64,000 bases of DNA from Pseudomonas sp. 6D_7.1_Bac1 (GTDB lineage: Bacteria > Pseudomonadota > Gammaproteobacteria > Pseudomonadales > Pseudomonadaceae), in NCBI RefSeq assembly GCF_025465945.1, contig NZ_JANLNW010000074.1, positions 186,001 to 250,000 of the forward strand. The letters run 5' to 3'. Below are positions 43,678 through 52,000 of the stretch, piece after piece. The position numbers and the translations under genes were made by a program. The notes beneath the pieces are model-generated. The model had not been told where the DNA came from, did no database searches, and saw only the letters and a list, made by a program, of their open reading frames with translations. The first letter of the stretch is position 1; every line of letters starts with the position of its first letter.

Positions 43678-44175
43678 ATGAGTGGTAAACCGGCTGCCCG
43701 AGTAACAGATCCTACCAATTGCCCGCTTCCGGGGCATGGCACGAATCCGATTGTCACCGGCTCCCCCAATGTGAACTTCGATGGCCTTGCCGCCGCTCGA
43801 ATGACCGATAAATCCGCATGCGGTAGCCCGATCACGGGCGGCGTCAGCGCTACTGTTTTCATCAATGGGCTGAATGCGGCTACTCAAGACAGTACCGGTG
43901 GTCACGGCAACGTGGTTATGGGTGGGTCCGGCACGGTCATTATTGGCGACACCTTCGTACCAGCCCCCTTCAGCGGCCTGCTGCCGATGCCAGTGCACTT
44001 CAGCGACAAGTTCAGACTAGTTGACCAAGACTCGGGCGAGCCTCTACCCAATCTTGATTACGCCATCCAGCGCGCTGACGGCAGCATAGAGCACGGTGTA
44101 AGTGATTCGATGGGGTATACGCATCTGGTGAGTTCGCACCTGCCCGAAACAATCGAACTGTTTCTGGAGGACTAA
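43678..44175 (+). CDS. PAAR-domain T6SS spike-tip protein with C-terminal TTR-like extension
   Basis: The 165-residue protein starts at 43678 after AAGGAACTTCCC. Residues 1-95 form a PAAR domain (KPAARVTDPTNCPLPGHG, then GSPNVNFDGLAAARMTD and the GGSGTVIIGD repeat), which caps the VgrG spike and binds metal through Cys/His residues. The last 60 residues (FRLVDQDSGEPLPNLDY, then GVSDSMGYTHLVSS and IELFLED) resemble the transthyretin-like linker that joins PAAR or VgrG to effectors. The following gene may supply the effector domain in trans. Confidence 0.85.
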   Translation: MSGKPAARVTDPTNCPLPGHGTNPIVTGSPNVNFDGLAAARMTDKSACGSPITGGVSATVFINGLNAATQDSTGGHGNVVMGGSGTVIIGDTFVPAPFSGLLPMPVHFSDKFRLVDQDSGEPLPNLDYAIQRADGSIEHGVSDSMGYTHLVSSHLPETIELFLED

Positions 44176-44178
44176 GGC

Positions 44179-44316
44179 ATGGCAGCAGATGCTCTTCATA
44201 CAACCGACTGCACACCGTGCTCCCCAGACCAAAGAACAAGTTTCATTATTTCTGTTTTCCCAAAGGGGCAGACAGAGAGCGTCAAAATCTATATTGGTGA
44301 CTTTCATCATGGCTGA
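44179..44316 (+). CDS. 45-codon small ORF upstream of muramidase
   Basis: ATG at 44179 is preceded by CTGGAGGACTAAGGC (GGAGG, about 9 bases) right behind the PAAR stop and the frame runs to a TGA at 44314-44316, overlapping the muramidase ATG (44309) by 8 bases. The product has three Cys/His-rich spots (TTDCTPCSPDQ) and a hydrophobic beta stretch. It may be a leader peptide that couples translation, or a remnant of an N-terminal segment once fused to the muramidase. Function unknown. Confidence 0.45.
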   Translation: MAADALHTTDCTPCSPDQRTSFIISVFPKGQTESVKIYIGDFHHG

Positions 44317-44914
44317 AGTGGTTAGCAAGAATGGCAGAAAAATGTCTCCCGTAGCCACCAGAGCGGTGACGCCCGTCAAAGACGCCACTCCAAAAACTGT
44401 ATTGCTGGACGCCAGGAAACAGATAAGGCGGGCCGAGAATGAAGAGTATTTGAAGGATAAGAACGTGAAGGCATTTTTGGTTGCCATTGCCGAATCCGAA
44501 GGCGGTAGCTACCACGCGAAATATGGTTATGGCTGGGCACCGGGTTTTCAATCCGGGAAATGGACTTTCACCGATGAGTCCACCCATCCGGGGGCCGGTT
44601 ACGGCGGAAAAACTACGGCATCGGGCATGTATCAAATTACCATTGCCACTTGGAGCGAGTATGCCGGAAAGATGGGACTCACCGACTTTACGCCTAATAC
44701 ACAAGACCTTATCGCGGTCGACATTCTGCGCACCCTCGGTGTGATCGACAAGATCAAGACCGGCGACATCCCGGGAGCAATGCCGAAGGCGGCAACGAGG
44801 TGGGCGGCACTTCCCGAAGGGCCTGGTAAGAAAAATCATTATCCGCCGCAACCATATGCCGAGTATCCAAAGTTTTTGGAGAGCTACAAATCGGCTGGAG
44901 GGACTGTCAAATGA
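44309..44914 (+). CDS. lambda-R-like muramidase/lytic transglycosylase, likely T6SS effector
   Basis: About 201 residues, start chosen at 44309 (MAEVVSKNGRKMSP) because of coupling to the 45-codon ORF; an upstream in-frame start at 44189 is unlikely. Residues 55-150 match the lambda endolysin (GH104) fold: AESEGG with Glu64 as the catalytic acid, the HPGAG segment, TASGMYQITIATWSEY, and MGLTDFTPNTQDLIAVDIL. Such enzymes cut the glycan strand of peptidoglycan. There is no signal peptide, as expected for a cargo delivered into the periplasm of a rival by a T6SS needle, and the gene sits directly behind a PAAR gene. A phage endolysin origin is also possible. Confidence 0.75.
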   Translation: MAEVVSKNGRKMSPVATRAVTPVKDATPKTVLLDARKQIRRAENEEYLKDKNVKAFLVAIAESEGGSYHAKYGYGWAPGFQSGKWTFTDESTHPGAGYGGKTTASGMYQITIATWSEYAGKMGLTDFTPNTQDLIAVDILRTLGVIDKIKTGDIPGAMPKAATRWAALPEGPGKKNHYPPQPYAEYPKFLESYKSAGGTVK

Positions 44915-45324
44915 AGTTTTCAATCCTCGCGCTCGTCGCACTTTATTGCATTGGCACCAGCGCAGCGTTTGCGGATGGCTCGCAGGCGACAAGCGATAGG
45001 CGCGGGCCGGCAGGCATCGCCGTCGGTGAGCCCCTGGCCGCGGCCAGGGCCAAGCTCATCAAACAAGGATGGAAGCCGACGCGGATGCATACCACCGACG
45101 GCTATGAATATAGTGGCGTGGAGCGTGAGCTGGCTGCACACAAGTACTACGAGGTCGATGTCTGCTCTTTTGATAGCTCGCGTTGCATCTTGTTCTACTC
45201 AAAGAACGGCGTTTGCCTGCGCGTAGACACTATCGGGGAGCAATTCAATGACATGACGGTTACGCGATGGGCCAATGAGTGTCCTGACGCGCCTCCAAAA
45301 CCAAGTAAGCGCGGCGCGGGCTAG
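44911..45324 (+). CDS. exported small protein, probable immunity protein to the muramidase
   Basis: The ATG at 44911 overlaps the muramidase stop (ATGA), so translation is coupled. The 137-residue protein has a Sec signal peptide (FSILALVALYCIGTSAAFADG), so it acts in the periplasm, where a muramidase would attack. The mature part has a C-terminal pattern with several Cys (VDVCSFDSSRC, GVCLRVD, ANEC) that could form disulfides. Immunity proteins of peptidoglycan-targeting T6SS effectors are periplasmic and immediately downstream; the assignment rests on this arrangement, not on homology. Confidence 0.65.
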   Translation: MKFSILALVALYCIGTSAAFADGSQATSDRRGPAGIAVGEPLAAARAKLIKQGWKPTRMHTTDGYEYSGVERELAAHKYYEVDVCSFDSSRCILFYSKNGVCLRVDTIGEQFNDMTVTRWANECPDAPPKPSKRGAG

Positions 45325-45360
45325 CGACCGACCATTGCCGAAAATTGCAGTCATTCCGCC

Positions 45361-45876
45361 TCAGTGTGATACCCCCCTCACATACGCCTGGCACGCAGCC
45401 AGAGCAGTTAGTCCTTTGTCGCCGTCTCCGGTGATGCCGATAATTCGTTGAGCATGCGCTGGGTCAAGTCGGGCGCGCGCGCCTCCATGAACCACGCCGC
45501 CGGCGCCGGTAGCGGCTGGCACTGCGCAACCACTGGCTGAATCCGCTGCGTCGAGGAGGACTGACAGCCGTAGATCGGAAGTAGCAAGGCGATCGCGCAG
45601 ACGAGCCTGGTCTTTTTGAGCATTGGTCAAAGCCTCATAGTGGGTTTGGTTGCTGGCCGCCAGGCGCTGCTCGAGCGCAAGGCGTTTGTCCTGGTCGGCC
45701 CGTTGTTGGGCGGCAGCCGCGTTGCTGATGGCGTTCAGGTCGTCCTGATGCAGGCCGGCCTGCTCGGCAAGCTGCTTTCCGTAACGCCAGTCCTGAACCT
45801 TCCATGTGCCACCGGCGGTGGCCAGCAGCAGCGCGAGCACACCGGCAAGCGCCGCCTTCAGCGCGCCGGGGCTCAC
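45361..45876 (-). CDS. phage Rz-like inner-membrane spanin
   Basis: GTG start at 45876 overlaps the endolysin stop by four bases (GTGA). The 171-residue protein has an N-terminal anchor (LAGVLALLLATAGGTW) and a long helical periplasmic part (EQRLAASNQTHYEALTNAQ), as Rz i-spanins do; this class links inner and outer membrane to finish lysis after peptidoglycan is cut. The Rz1 lipoprotein gene is nested inside in another frame. Confidence 0.85.
   Translation of the reverse strand: MSPGALKAALAGVLALLLATAGGTWKVQDWRYGKQLAEQAGLHQDDLNAISNAAAAQQRADQDKRLALEQRLAASNQTHYEALTNAQKDQARLRDRLATSDLRLSVLLDAADSASGCAVPAATGAGGVVHGGARARLDPAHAQRIIGITGDGDKGLTALAACQAYVRGVSH
45408..45623 (-). CDS. Rz1-like outer-membrane lipoprotein spanin, nested in Rz
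   Basis: The 71-residue frame lies wholly within the Rz gene in a different reading frame. It begins MLKKTRLVCAIALLLPIYGC, with a signal peptide and lipobox (PIYGC), and the mature part is Pro-rich (QPLPAPAAWF). This embedded arrangement is the classical Rz/Rz1 organisation. Confidence 0.85.
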   Translation of the reverse strand: MLKKTRLVCAIALLLPIYGCQSSSTQRIQPVVAQCQPLPAPAAWFMEARAPDLTQRMLNELSASPETATKD

Positions 45877-46298
45877 GGAACATCCTTAAAGAAGACGTGG
45901 TGCCCAAGCTTCAGCGTCTGCTTGGCCTTCGCTGCCCAGACCGGAGCCTTCGGCATCGTGGTCGCGTAATAGTGCGTGGCCCCGTCGGTGGGATCTGCTG
46001 CAGTACCGGCGATCACCTGGTCAGCGGCTTTCTGCGCCTGGGCGAACTGCCCGGCCGGGATCGGCTTCGCGCCACTGAGATAGGCGAAGTTCGGATCGTT
46101 CTTGTTCCAGCAACTGAACTGGTACGGCTTCAGGCACACGCCGGTGTAGCCCTCGCCCCACCAGGAGTTGGCCTTGCCGTCATTCACGCGGTTGCGGATC
46201 GTCCAGGCAACGGCGATCTGGCCGGCCGGGCCTTCGCCGCGAGCCTCAGCCCACAGGGTACGGGCGAGAATGTCGCGGTCTTTATCGGTAACGGTCAT
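45873..46298 (-). CDS. SleB-like cell-wall hydrolase, probable prophage endolysin
   Basis: The start at 46298 follows GGAGAAAAGTG. The 141-residue protein has the Hydrolase_2/SleB core with the catalytic Glu in TLWAEARGEGP, the IAVAWTIRNRVNDGK helix, the CLKPYQFSCWN strand and a late DGATHYYATTMPKAPVW segment. SleB-type hydrolases act as lytic transglycosylases or amidases on peptidoglycan. It has no signal peptide, so it would need a holin, but none is evident near it. Confidence 0.85.
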   Translation of the reverse strand: MTVTDKDRDILARTLWAEARGEGPAGQIAVAWTIRNRVNDGKANSWWGEGYTGVCLKPYQFSCWNKNDPNFAYLSGAKPIPAGQFAQAQKAADQVIAGTAADPTDGATHYYATTMPKAPVWAAKAKQTLKLGHHVFFKDVP

Positions 46299-46340
46299 CA
46301 CTTTTCTCCAGGCAATAAAAACCCCGCTCAGTGGCGGGGT
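46299..46340 (-). terminator. terminator plus Shine-Dalgarno cassette, copy 1
   Basis: On the - strand: ACCCCGC-CACTGA-GCGGGGT stem, then TTTTATTGCCTGGAGAAAAG, then the endolysin start. The stem ends transcription from upstream while the attached site starts the endolysin, so readthrough sets expression. The same element occurs at 46661, 52912 and 53565. Confidence 0.75.
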
Positions 46341-46437
46341 TCTCGGATAAAATTCATTTGCTTACGGTGAATTGGCGTGCGCTCAGACTCTGATCTGGCC
46401 ACTGCTACCACACTCTTTTTTAATACAGGGATAGGTT

Positions 46438-46608
46438 ATGAAAAGTGCAATGGTTGCCAGCATCTTGATGGTGCTGACTCTTTCAGGATGCGGCGGAACC
46501 TTCTCCCAAAAACCCGACGGGCAGAAAGGTTTCAATGCAGTTTCTTGTGGCGAACCTCCGGTGAATCAGCCGGGTTGTTACCAGAATTACCCGTCACCTT
46601 GGAAATGA
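46438..46608 (+). CDS. small lipoprotein on the opposite strand of the prophage
   Basis: A 56-codon gene too short to be obvious: ATG at 46438, MKSAMVASILMVLTLSGCGG, a signal peptide ending in a lipobox (LTLSGC), then a Cys-containing mature region (NAVSCGEPPVNQPGCYQNY) and a TGA at 46606. AGGGATAGGTT precedes it. It points against all lysis genes and sits between two terminator cassettes, as an accessory (moron) gene would. Function unknown; small phage lipoproteins sometimes exclude superinfecting phages. Confidence 0.6.
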   Translation: MKSAMVASILMVLTLSGCGGTFSQKPDGQKGFNAVSCGEPPVNQPGCYQNYPSPWK

Positions 46609-46660
46609 CTCGACCTGAAGTTCGCTTTACGAAACTAGCCGTACAACTGAGTGATGGACC

Positions 46661-46701
46661 TCACTTTTCTCCAGGCATAAAAAAACCCGCTCAAGGCGGG
46701 T
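46661..46701 (-). terminator. terminator plus Shine-Dalgarno cassette, copy 2, without a gene
   Basis: ACCCGC-CTTGA-GCGGGT followed by TTTTTTTATGCCTGGAGAAAAG on the - strand, but the codons after it (GTGAGGTCC) reach a stop within ten, so no gene follows. The gene once started here has been lost, possibly when the lipoprotein gene at 46438 came in. Confidence 0.65.
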
Positions 46702-46720
46702 ATTGGTGTTCGATTGGGGG

Positions 46721-47077
46721 TCAGACTTCGGCGGCAGGTACGTCTGTCATTACGGGCATCTCTACCGTCGGCGCATCCGGTACCAGGATGTGCAACGTGA
46801 TCATGTGCTTCAGATCATAGGGCTGGCCGTCCTTGGTGACCGTCACCGTCAGCAGGTCGTCCGCGAAGTCGATATCCACATCGGCCCGGCTGTCCATCTG
46901 GTTCACCGTGTAGCCCCATCCGACATCTACTGGCGGAAAGGGAACCATTCCCAGTGAACCGGTTATTACATACACACCTTTTGATTTGCGATACGAATCC
47001 ACATCGGTAGATCCATTGGAAACAAGGTCGTATTTCGCCCCGGTTGCGCCGAGAACGTTGATTGCTGCTCTTGCCAT
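46721..47077 (-). CDS. prophage tail-associated protein, unknown
   Basis: The 118-residue protein starts two bases after the fibre gene stop (TAA CT ATG). It begins with MARAAINVLGATGAKYDLVS, has a beta-rich middle and ends with an acidic Pro-containing tail (VPAAEV). Position after a tail fibre is where fibre-assembly or fibre-tip proteins occur, but no clear family signature is visible. Confidence 0.6.
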   Translation of the reverse strand: MARAAINVLGATGAKYDLVSNGSTDVDSYRKSKGVYVITGSLGMVPFPPVDVGWGYTVNQMDSRADVDIDFADDLLTVTVTKDGQPYDLKHMITLHILVPDAPTVEMPVMTDVPAAEV

Positions 47078-47079
47078 AG

Positions 47080-47802
47080 TTAGATCGCCTTCAATGTGCC
47101 GTCAGTGGCACGGGTGGTGTTGCCGGTGTGGTAAATCTCCCGCGTCAAGGCAGTAGCGTAATCACCTGATCGAAAGAAAATGCGTCCTGTAAAAGCCAGC
47201 ATAATCTGCGAGCCATAGTTGCCGCCGTTCCACCCCAGGTTGAGAATTGTTCCTGAGTCACCAGTGACAATAGGAGCGCCAGCGGTTGTGTTGTTCCAAA
47301 TTTGGAACGAATTCCCCCAGGTGTTGGTTGTTGACGCAAGTGGCGAAAACCTGTCGCCGACGATCATTGCTTGGCCAGGAGCCGAACCAGTATTTACGGT
47401 CGAGGCAGTTCCCAAGCCAAGCCCGGATCGCGCAGCAGCCTGGGTTTTGCCACCCGTCCCGCCTTTCTCCACCGGCACCACGTTTTCAGTCGAGACCGAG
47501 CCGAGGCCAGCCAGCGTCGAGCCCCACTGCTGGATAATGCTCTGCGCCTGATCGGCAAGCTGCTTCACGTACCCCTGAATCGGCGCCACCGTATAGCTCG
47601 CACCGGCGGCCGTGGGGCCGGCATACGGTGGAAAGATCGCCAGCACTGTTGCACTGGCGACGTTGGTCACTTCGTGCAGCGCGCCATTTGGACCGATGAA
47701 TGCATCGCCCACCCGGCTGTTCGACGCGAAGTCGGTGCCCACGCCAGTCACGCTCGTTGAGCCGTTGGTGACCGTTACCTTTCCTTCTCTGTACCAGGGC
47801 AT
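47080..47802 (-). CDS. prophage tail-fibre protein
   Basis: 240 residues from an ATG behind AAGGAAAACTCT. The N-terminus (MPWYREGKVTVTNGSTSVTGVGTDF) is the fibre attachment domain of many tail fibres, and the middle has a TGGTGGKTQAAARSGLGLG hinge typical of lambda-type fibres, with a C-terminal IYHTGNTTRATDGTL segment. It probably contacts the host surface and determines adsorption range. Confidence 0.8.
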   Translation of the reverse strand: MPWYREGKVTVTNGSTSVTGVGTDFASNSRVGDAFIGPNGALHEVTNVASATVLAIFPPYAGPTAAGASYTVAPIQGYVKQLADQAQSIIQQWGSTLAGLGSVSTENVVPVEKGGTGGKTQAAARSGLGLGTASTVNTGSAPGQAMIVGDRFSPLASTTNTWGNSFQIWNNTTAGAPIVTGDSGTILNLGWNGGNYGSQIMLAFTGRIFFRSGDYATALTREIYHTGNTTRATDGTLKAI

Positions 47803-47830
47803 AGAGTTTTCCTTAATTTAGGCAATAAAA

Positions 47831-47848
47831 AACCCGCACTGGGCGGGC
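47831..47848 (-). terminator. terminator before the tail-fibre gene
   Basis: CCCGC-ACTGG-GCGGG hairpin with TTTTTTATTGCCTAAATTAAGG following on the - strand up to the fibre start. It resembles the cassette at 46299 but has a different ribosome site. Confidence 0.7.
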
Positions 47849-47866
47849 AAAATTGAATGAGGCGAA

Positions 47867-48763
47867 TCAGTTGAATGGGAATGGGTAGTTTGTCGTGTTG
47901 ATAACAAGCGCAACCGGATATCGGTCTATGGCTATCTGGTAAAAATTTGGTGGGCGTGGAGTACCGGGACCAATAATAGGGTATGCCTCTGGAGTTCCAC
48001 CGGCAGGACCGAACATGAACGTTATTCCTCCTACATAGCCTGCGCACCCCTCAACACCATCGTACTGGTATACGGGCCTGCCGACGCCGACAGGAGGAAA
48101 GTCTAGGATCTTGCATCCCCTAGACCAAGGTAGGAAGGCAGCAAACTCAACTCCTGCGGCAATAGGTATATCAACAACAAATGTAAGTTGTGCCGTCAGT
48201 CTATTAACTGGGAGTTGCTGCCTAACAAACCGCCCGCCAACGTATGCGAGACTATTCAGTGGAGGGTACTGCGAACCCTGACCGCCCTGATATGGTGGGG
48301 CCTGAATTGCCGCTATAACATTTAGCGGCGGCTGCAATGAGTTGAATGTTATACGGCCGTTGTCGCTATACGTCTTAAGGAACGTAGATCCCGGCATATT
48401 ATCTGCCATCAGATCAAAGCAATAGAACTTTGTTGATGGATCTGAATTGACGTAGTAGAAGGTTGTGGCGTTGCCTGATACTAGGGTTCCGTTGTAGCAA
48501 CCCTTTCCAACTATGAACACAATTGGTGATACGGCATTATATACTGTAAATCCATGCAGCTGATCTGCCCAGTCAGCTGATGCTGTAGCCCCTGACCTTG
48601 TCCAATTCGCACCATCATTAGGATCTAGCTGCGCAGATCTAAGTGTTCGCCTAAGCCATGACTCAATATATTGCATATTCCCGCTTTTTACCAAGCCACA
48701 GCATATAAGGTTAGTATCAAATAGAATTGCCCCATCATCTTTAAATGCTTGAAAAGTTGACAT
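47867..48763 (-). CDS. prophage protein between J and fibre, unknown, AT-richer
   Basis: A 298-residue protein that begins immediately after the previous gene (TGA ATG). It is beta-rich and Cys-containing (LICCGLVKSGN, GKGCYNGTLVSGN), with aromatic Tyr/Phe-rich stretches, as surface-exposed tail proteins have. Codon use is lower in GC than J. Location suggests a baseplate-distal or receptor-binding component. I do not recognise a named family. Confidence 0.6.
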   Translation of the reverse strand: MSTFQAFKDDGAILFDTNLICCGLVKSGNMQYIESWLRRTLRSAQLDPNDGANWTRSGATASADWADQLHGFTVYNAVSPIVFIVGKGCYNGTLVSGNATTFYYVNSDPSTKFYCFDLMADNMPGSTFLKTYSDNGRITFNSLQPPLNVIAAIQAPPYQGGQGSQYPPLNSLAYVGGRFVRQQLPVNRLTAQLTFVVDIPIAAGVEFAAFLPWSRGCKILDFPPVGVGRPVYQYDGVEGCAGYVGGITFMFGPAGGTPEAYPIIGPGTPRPPNFYQIAIDRYPVALVINTTNYPFPFN

Positions 48764-49066
48764 TCAGTAATACCCGTAAAAAATTCGGCAATTTACTGCA
48801 AAAAAACCCCACCCGTTTGTTGCAAAAGCATACCTCCAAGAGAGTGTTCCTCCTGATAGCATTACTCCGGGCTTTTTACCGCTATCTCTCTGAGTGTCGA
48901 CTAGTGAAACGACAATAAAAAATGGCGTCTTCCCCGCTGGCGGTGGAAGTATTGCTATTGATCCGCTAACAGAGTTGGTATCTACGAAGCCCTGCAACTG
49001 GCTTAGGTTCATGGTCATGTCTACCAAAAGACGCCCGGAGGCGTCATAGGTGGTTAGTCCGGTCAT
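48764..49066 (-). CDS. small prophage tail-tip-associated protein, unknown
   Basis: A 100-residue protein; its ATG overlaps the J stop (ATGA). The N-terminus (MTGLTTYDASGRLLVDMTM) and the ILPPPAGKTPFFIVVSLVD strand recall small tail-associated proteins found after J in many Pseudomonas prophages. Low GC like the next gene, so the two were probably acquired together. Confidence 0.6.
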   Translation of the reverse strand: MTGLTTYDASGRLLVDMTMNLSQLQGFVDTNSVSGSIAILPPPAGKTPFFIVVSLVDTQRDSGKKPGVMLSGGTLSWRYAFATNGWGFFAVNCRIFYGYY

Positions 49067-52000
49067 ACGCTAAGGTTGATCGCTAGGTTTCCGTTCGGGT
49101 GATACAGCCTCACGGAACTGTTATTGATCGCCAGCCGACTCTGCCCTGCGCCCTGTCCATTCATCTCAAACCCTCCATTTTTGAAAATTGCCCAGCCGGT
49201 CTGCCCCCACACGTAGTTGGTTGAGCAAATGTAATCGCCGATCTTGGCGTTGGTGATGGTGCCGTCCTGAATGAACGCGTCCCGAATAAACGTCTGCCCG
49301 CCCGAGACTGCAAACGGTGAGACGGGCGTGCCGTTGGCCAGGTTCAGCAACATGAAGGTGTCGGCCCTGACGACGAACTGGGACGACACCCCAGATGGAT
49401 CGACCTGAAGACCGAGCCCAAACGATGCGGCGTACTTTTGACCGCCGGCGGTGGTCTCCATCTTCACCGACCACAGCGTCTCCATCTTGCCCTCGACGGT
49501 TGCCTGGGCCTTGGAGACCGTCTGTACCGCAGCAGTGTTGCCATTGATCGAGGCCTGCAACTGCTCCGAGCGCTCTACCAGGGCTTTGTCCGCCGAGGCC
49601 AAGGCGCGGGTTTCCTGCGCAAACAGCGCCGTGCTCTGCCAATCCTTGATAACCCCGGATAAAGCACCATCACCGCTGTCATCCCGGCCTAGGGTGTACA
49701 CCGCGCGCACGGTGTTCTTCACACCGGCAACCGCCTCATCAGTAGCCGCCTGAGCCGTCTCGACCTGCTGAATATCCGCTGCGTTGCCGTCGACGCCGGC
49801 CTTCAGTTGATCCAGGCGTTCGGCGGTGGCCAGCTTGTCCGTCGCGACCACGGATTCCAGCGAGCGGATGCCCGCCTTGTTCTCGCCCACCGCCGCATCC
49901 AGTGCCGTGGTGCGCTCGACCTGCGCCAGGTTGTCGGACGCCTGAACCTTCACCTGCTGCGCAAACGAGGCGCTGACCTCCCAGTCGTTGAGCGCTCCGG
50001 CCAGTGATGCCGAGCCGTCATCGGCGCGATACGCCGCCCGCAGCGACTGCAAGGCCGTTGCCGACGCGGTGACCTTGCCGTCCACCTCGGTGATCTTGGT
50101 GGTGTCGAGCGCCACCTGTTCGGCCAGCGCGTTGGCGGATTGCAGCAGGGTTCCGACATCCGTCCAGTAAGTGGCGTTCGGTGGCGCTGCATCCACCGGT
50201 ACCGCGCTGATCGCCTGGTACAGGTGCTGGCCTTGCCGAACGATCTCGCCGGCGACGTAGGTCTTGGTCGGGTCATACGCCAGGGCATCGGTGACCTGAT
50301 CGATCAGCTCTGCCAGCTCCGCCTTGGCCTGGTCCAGACGATCATTCACCGACCCCGGACCAGTGCCATCGATCAACTCGATGCGGTCGAGCAGGTGCTT
50401 GCCCAGCTCCGACTCGGTGAGTTTACCGACCAGCATGTCCAGCACTGGCGAAGCGTCCGAACTGGCCTGCCCCATCACCCCATTGCCAGCTGGATAGAAT
50501 GGCCCGACGTTGCCGGTCCGATCGATCAGCCGCGCCCAGAAGAAGAACGTCGCGCCCGCCTTCAGGCTCTGCATCGCGTAGTCGTTTTGCGGGTACACCA
50601 GATCCGCCAGCTTGGTCGCTGCCTCCTGGTTGTTGGTCGACCCGTACCAGATCTCTGTGCGCTGGGTATCCTCGGCGCCAGCGGGAAAGCCCCACTTGAG
50701 GCCGATGCCGAACAGCAGGCTGCTGGTGTTCAGGTACGACACCGCCGGCGGCAAGCCCTCCTTGCCCTTGAGTTGGGTCAGGTTCGAACTCTTCCAAATC
50801 GACGAGATGTCGAAGGCGCTCACCGCCCTCACTCGGGCCAGATAGGCGCCAGCATAAATGCCAGTCACATCGACACTGGTCGAGCCCGTGCGCTGCACCT
50901 TGATCCAGTTGCCGCTGTCCTTGCGCCATTCCACGTCATAGGCCACGGCGCCGGTTACAGCAGGCCAGGAGATGTTCATGGTGCTGATCGCAATACCCTG
51001 ATCGACCGAATAGTTCGAGGACAAGGTGACGCTGGCCGGCGGCGATACGACGGTAATCGGAATCACGCTGATCGGTCGTTCTTCCAGGCGCGCGCCGGTG
51101 TCGATGTGCGCGAACTTGCTCGGGTCGTACTGCACGGCCGAGATTTCGAATACACCTGGCTCTGGCCGCGACACGCTGGTCACCCGGTACAGCGGAATGG
51201 CCAGGTCGTCGGCATCCAGTGCCCACACCAGCTGCGGTTCAGGCGCCGCCGAATAAGCGACGGTCACGGTGACCTTGCGGCCGCTGACCAACTGCACCGT
51301 CCGGCCCTCGCACTTACCGTTCGGCAGGTTGAGAATCAGCCGGTCACCGGCCTTGGCTTGAGTATCGCGGTCCAGGGTGATGACGCGGCCGGACACCGTC
51401 GCAATCCGCCCACCGACGGCACGGCCCGCCAACAGCTCGTCCGCCACGGGGATCACGTAGCCAGGCAGCGGAATGCGACCATCGAGACCCACCTTGAACG
51501 AGATACCGCGGTCCTTCGAGTTTGTCAGCAGCGCCCACTTACCGCGGCGCTGTGCCTCCGACTCGCGAGTGCAGCCGATCGCACTGATCTCCAGCGGATT
51601 GTCGCCGTATCGCCGTTGCAACTTGGTATCGGTAACCGCGGTGACGTCCGTGTCGTAGTTGTTCGCCGGGTTGTCGTAGCTGATCAGTGCGCGGCTGTAC
51701 CGGGTGCGCTCCGACGCACTCGAGTAGGTGAACTTGCCGTCGATGACATTCGCCCGGGTGTAAGCAAAATCGAAGTCGGTCGCACGCGGCATGTCGGACA
51801 GAGTGAAGACTTGGCCTTGAGCCCAGTAGGTCATGCCGCGGTAGATCGCGGAAATGTCGCGGAGCAGCGACCAGGCGTCGGCTTTACCCTGCAGGTTCAG
51901 GTTGCAGATGAAGCGTGGTTCTTGGCCACCCTTCCCGTCCGGTACCAACTGGTCACAATATTGGGCGATCCGGTACAGCTCCCACTTATCGACCTGCCAG

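Noticed and set aside
44189-44308. Upstream extension of the muramidase frame
   Set aside because: The extra residues are basic and low in family likeness, and the ribosome site belongs to the 45-codon ORF instead.
46377-46820. + strand frame of 147 codons overlapping the lipoprotein gene
   Set aside because: Runs in another frame through the terminator cassette and the following tail gene; the 56-codon lipoprotein frame has a signal peptide and lipobox and is preferred.
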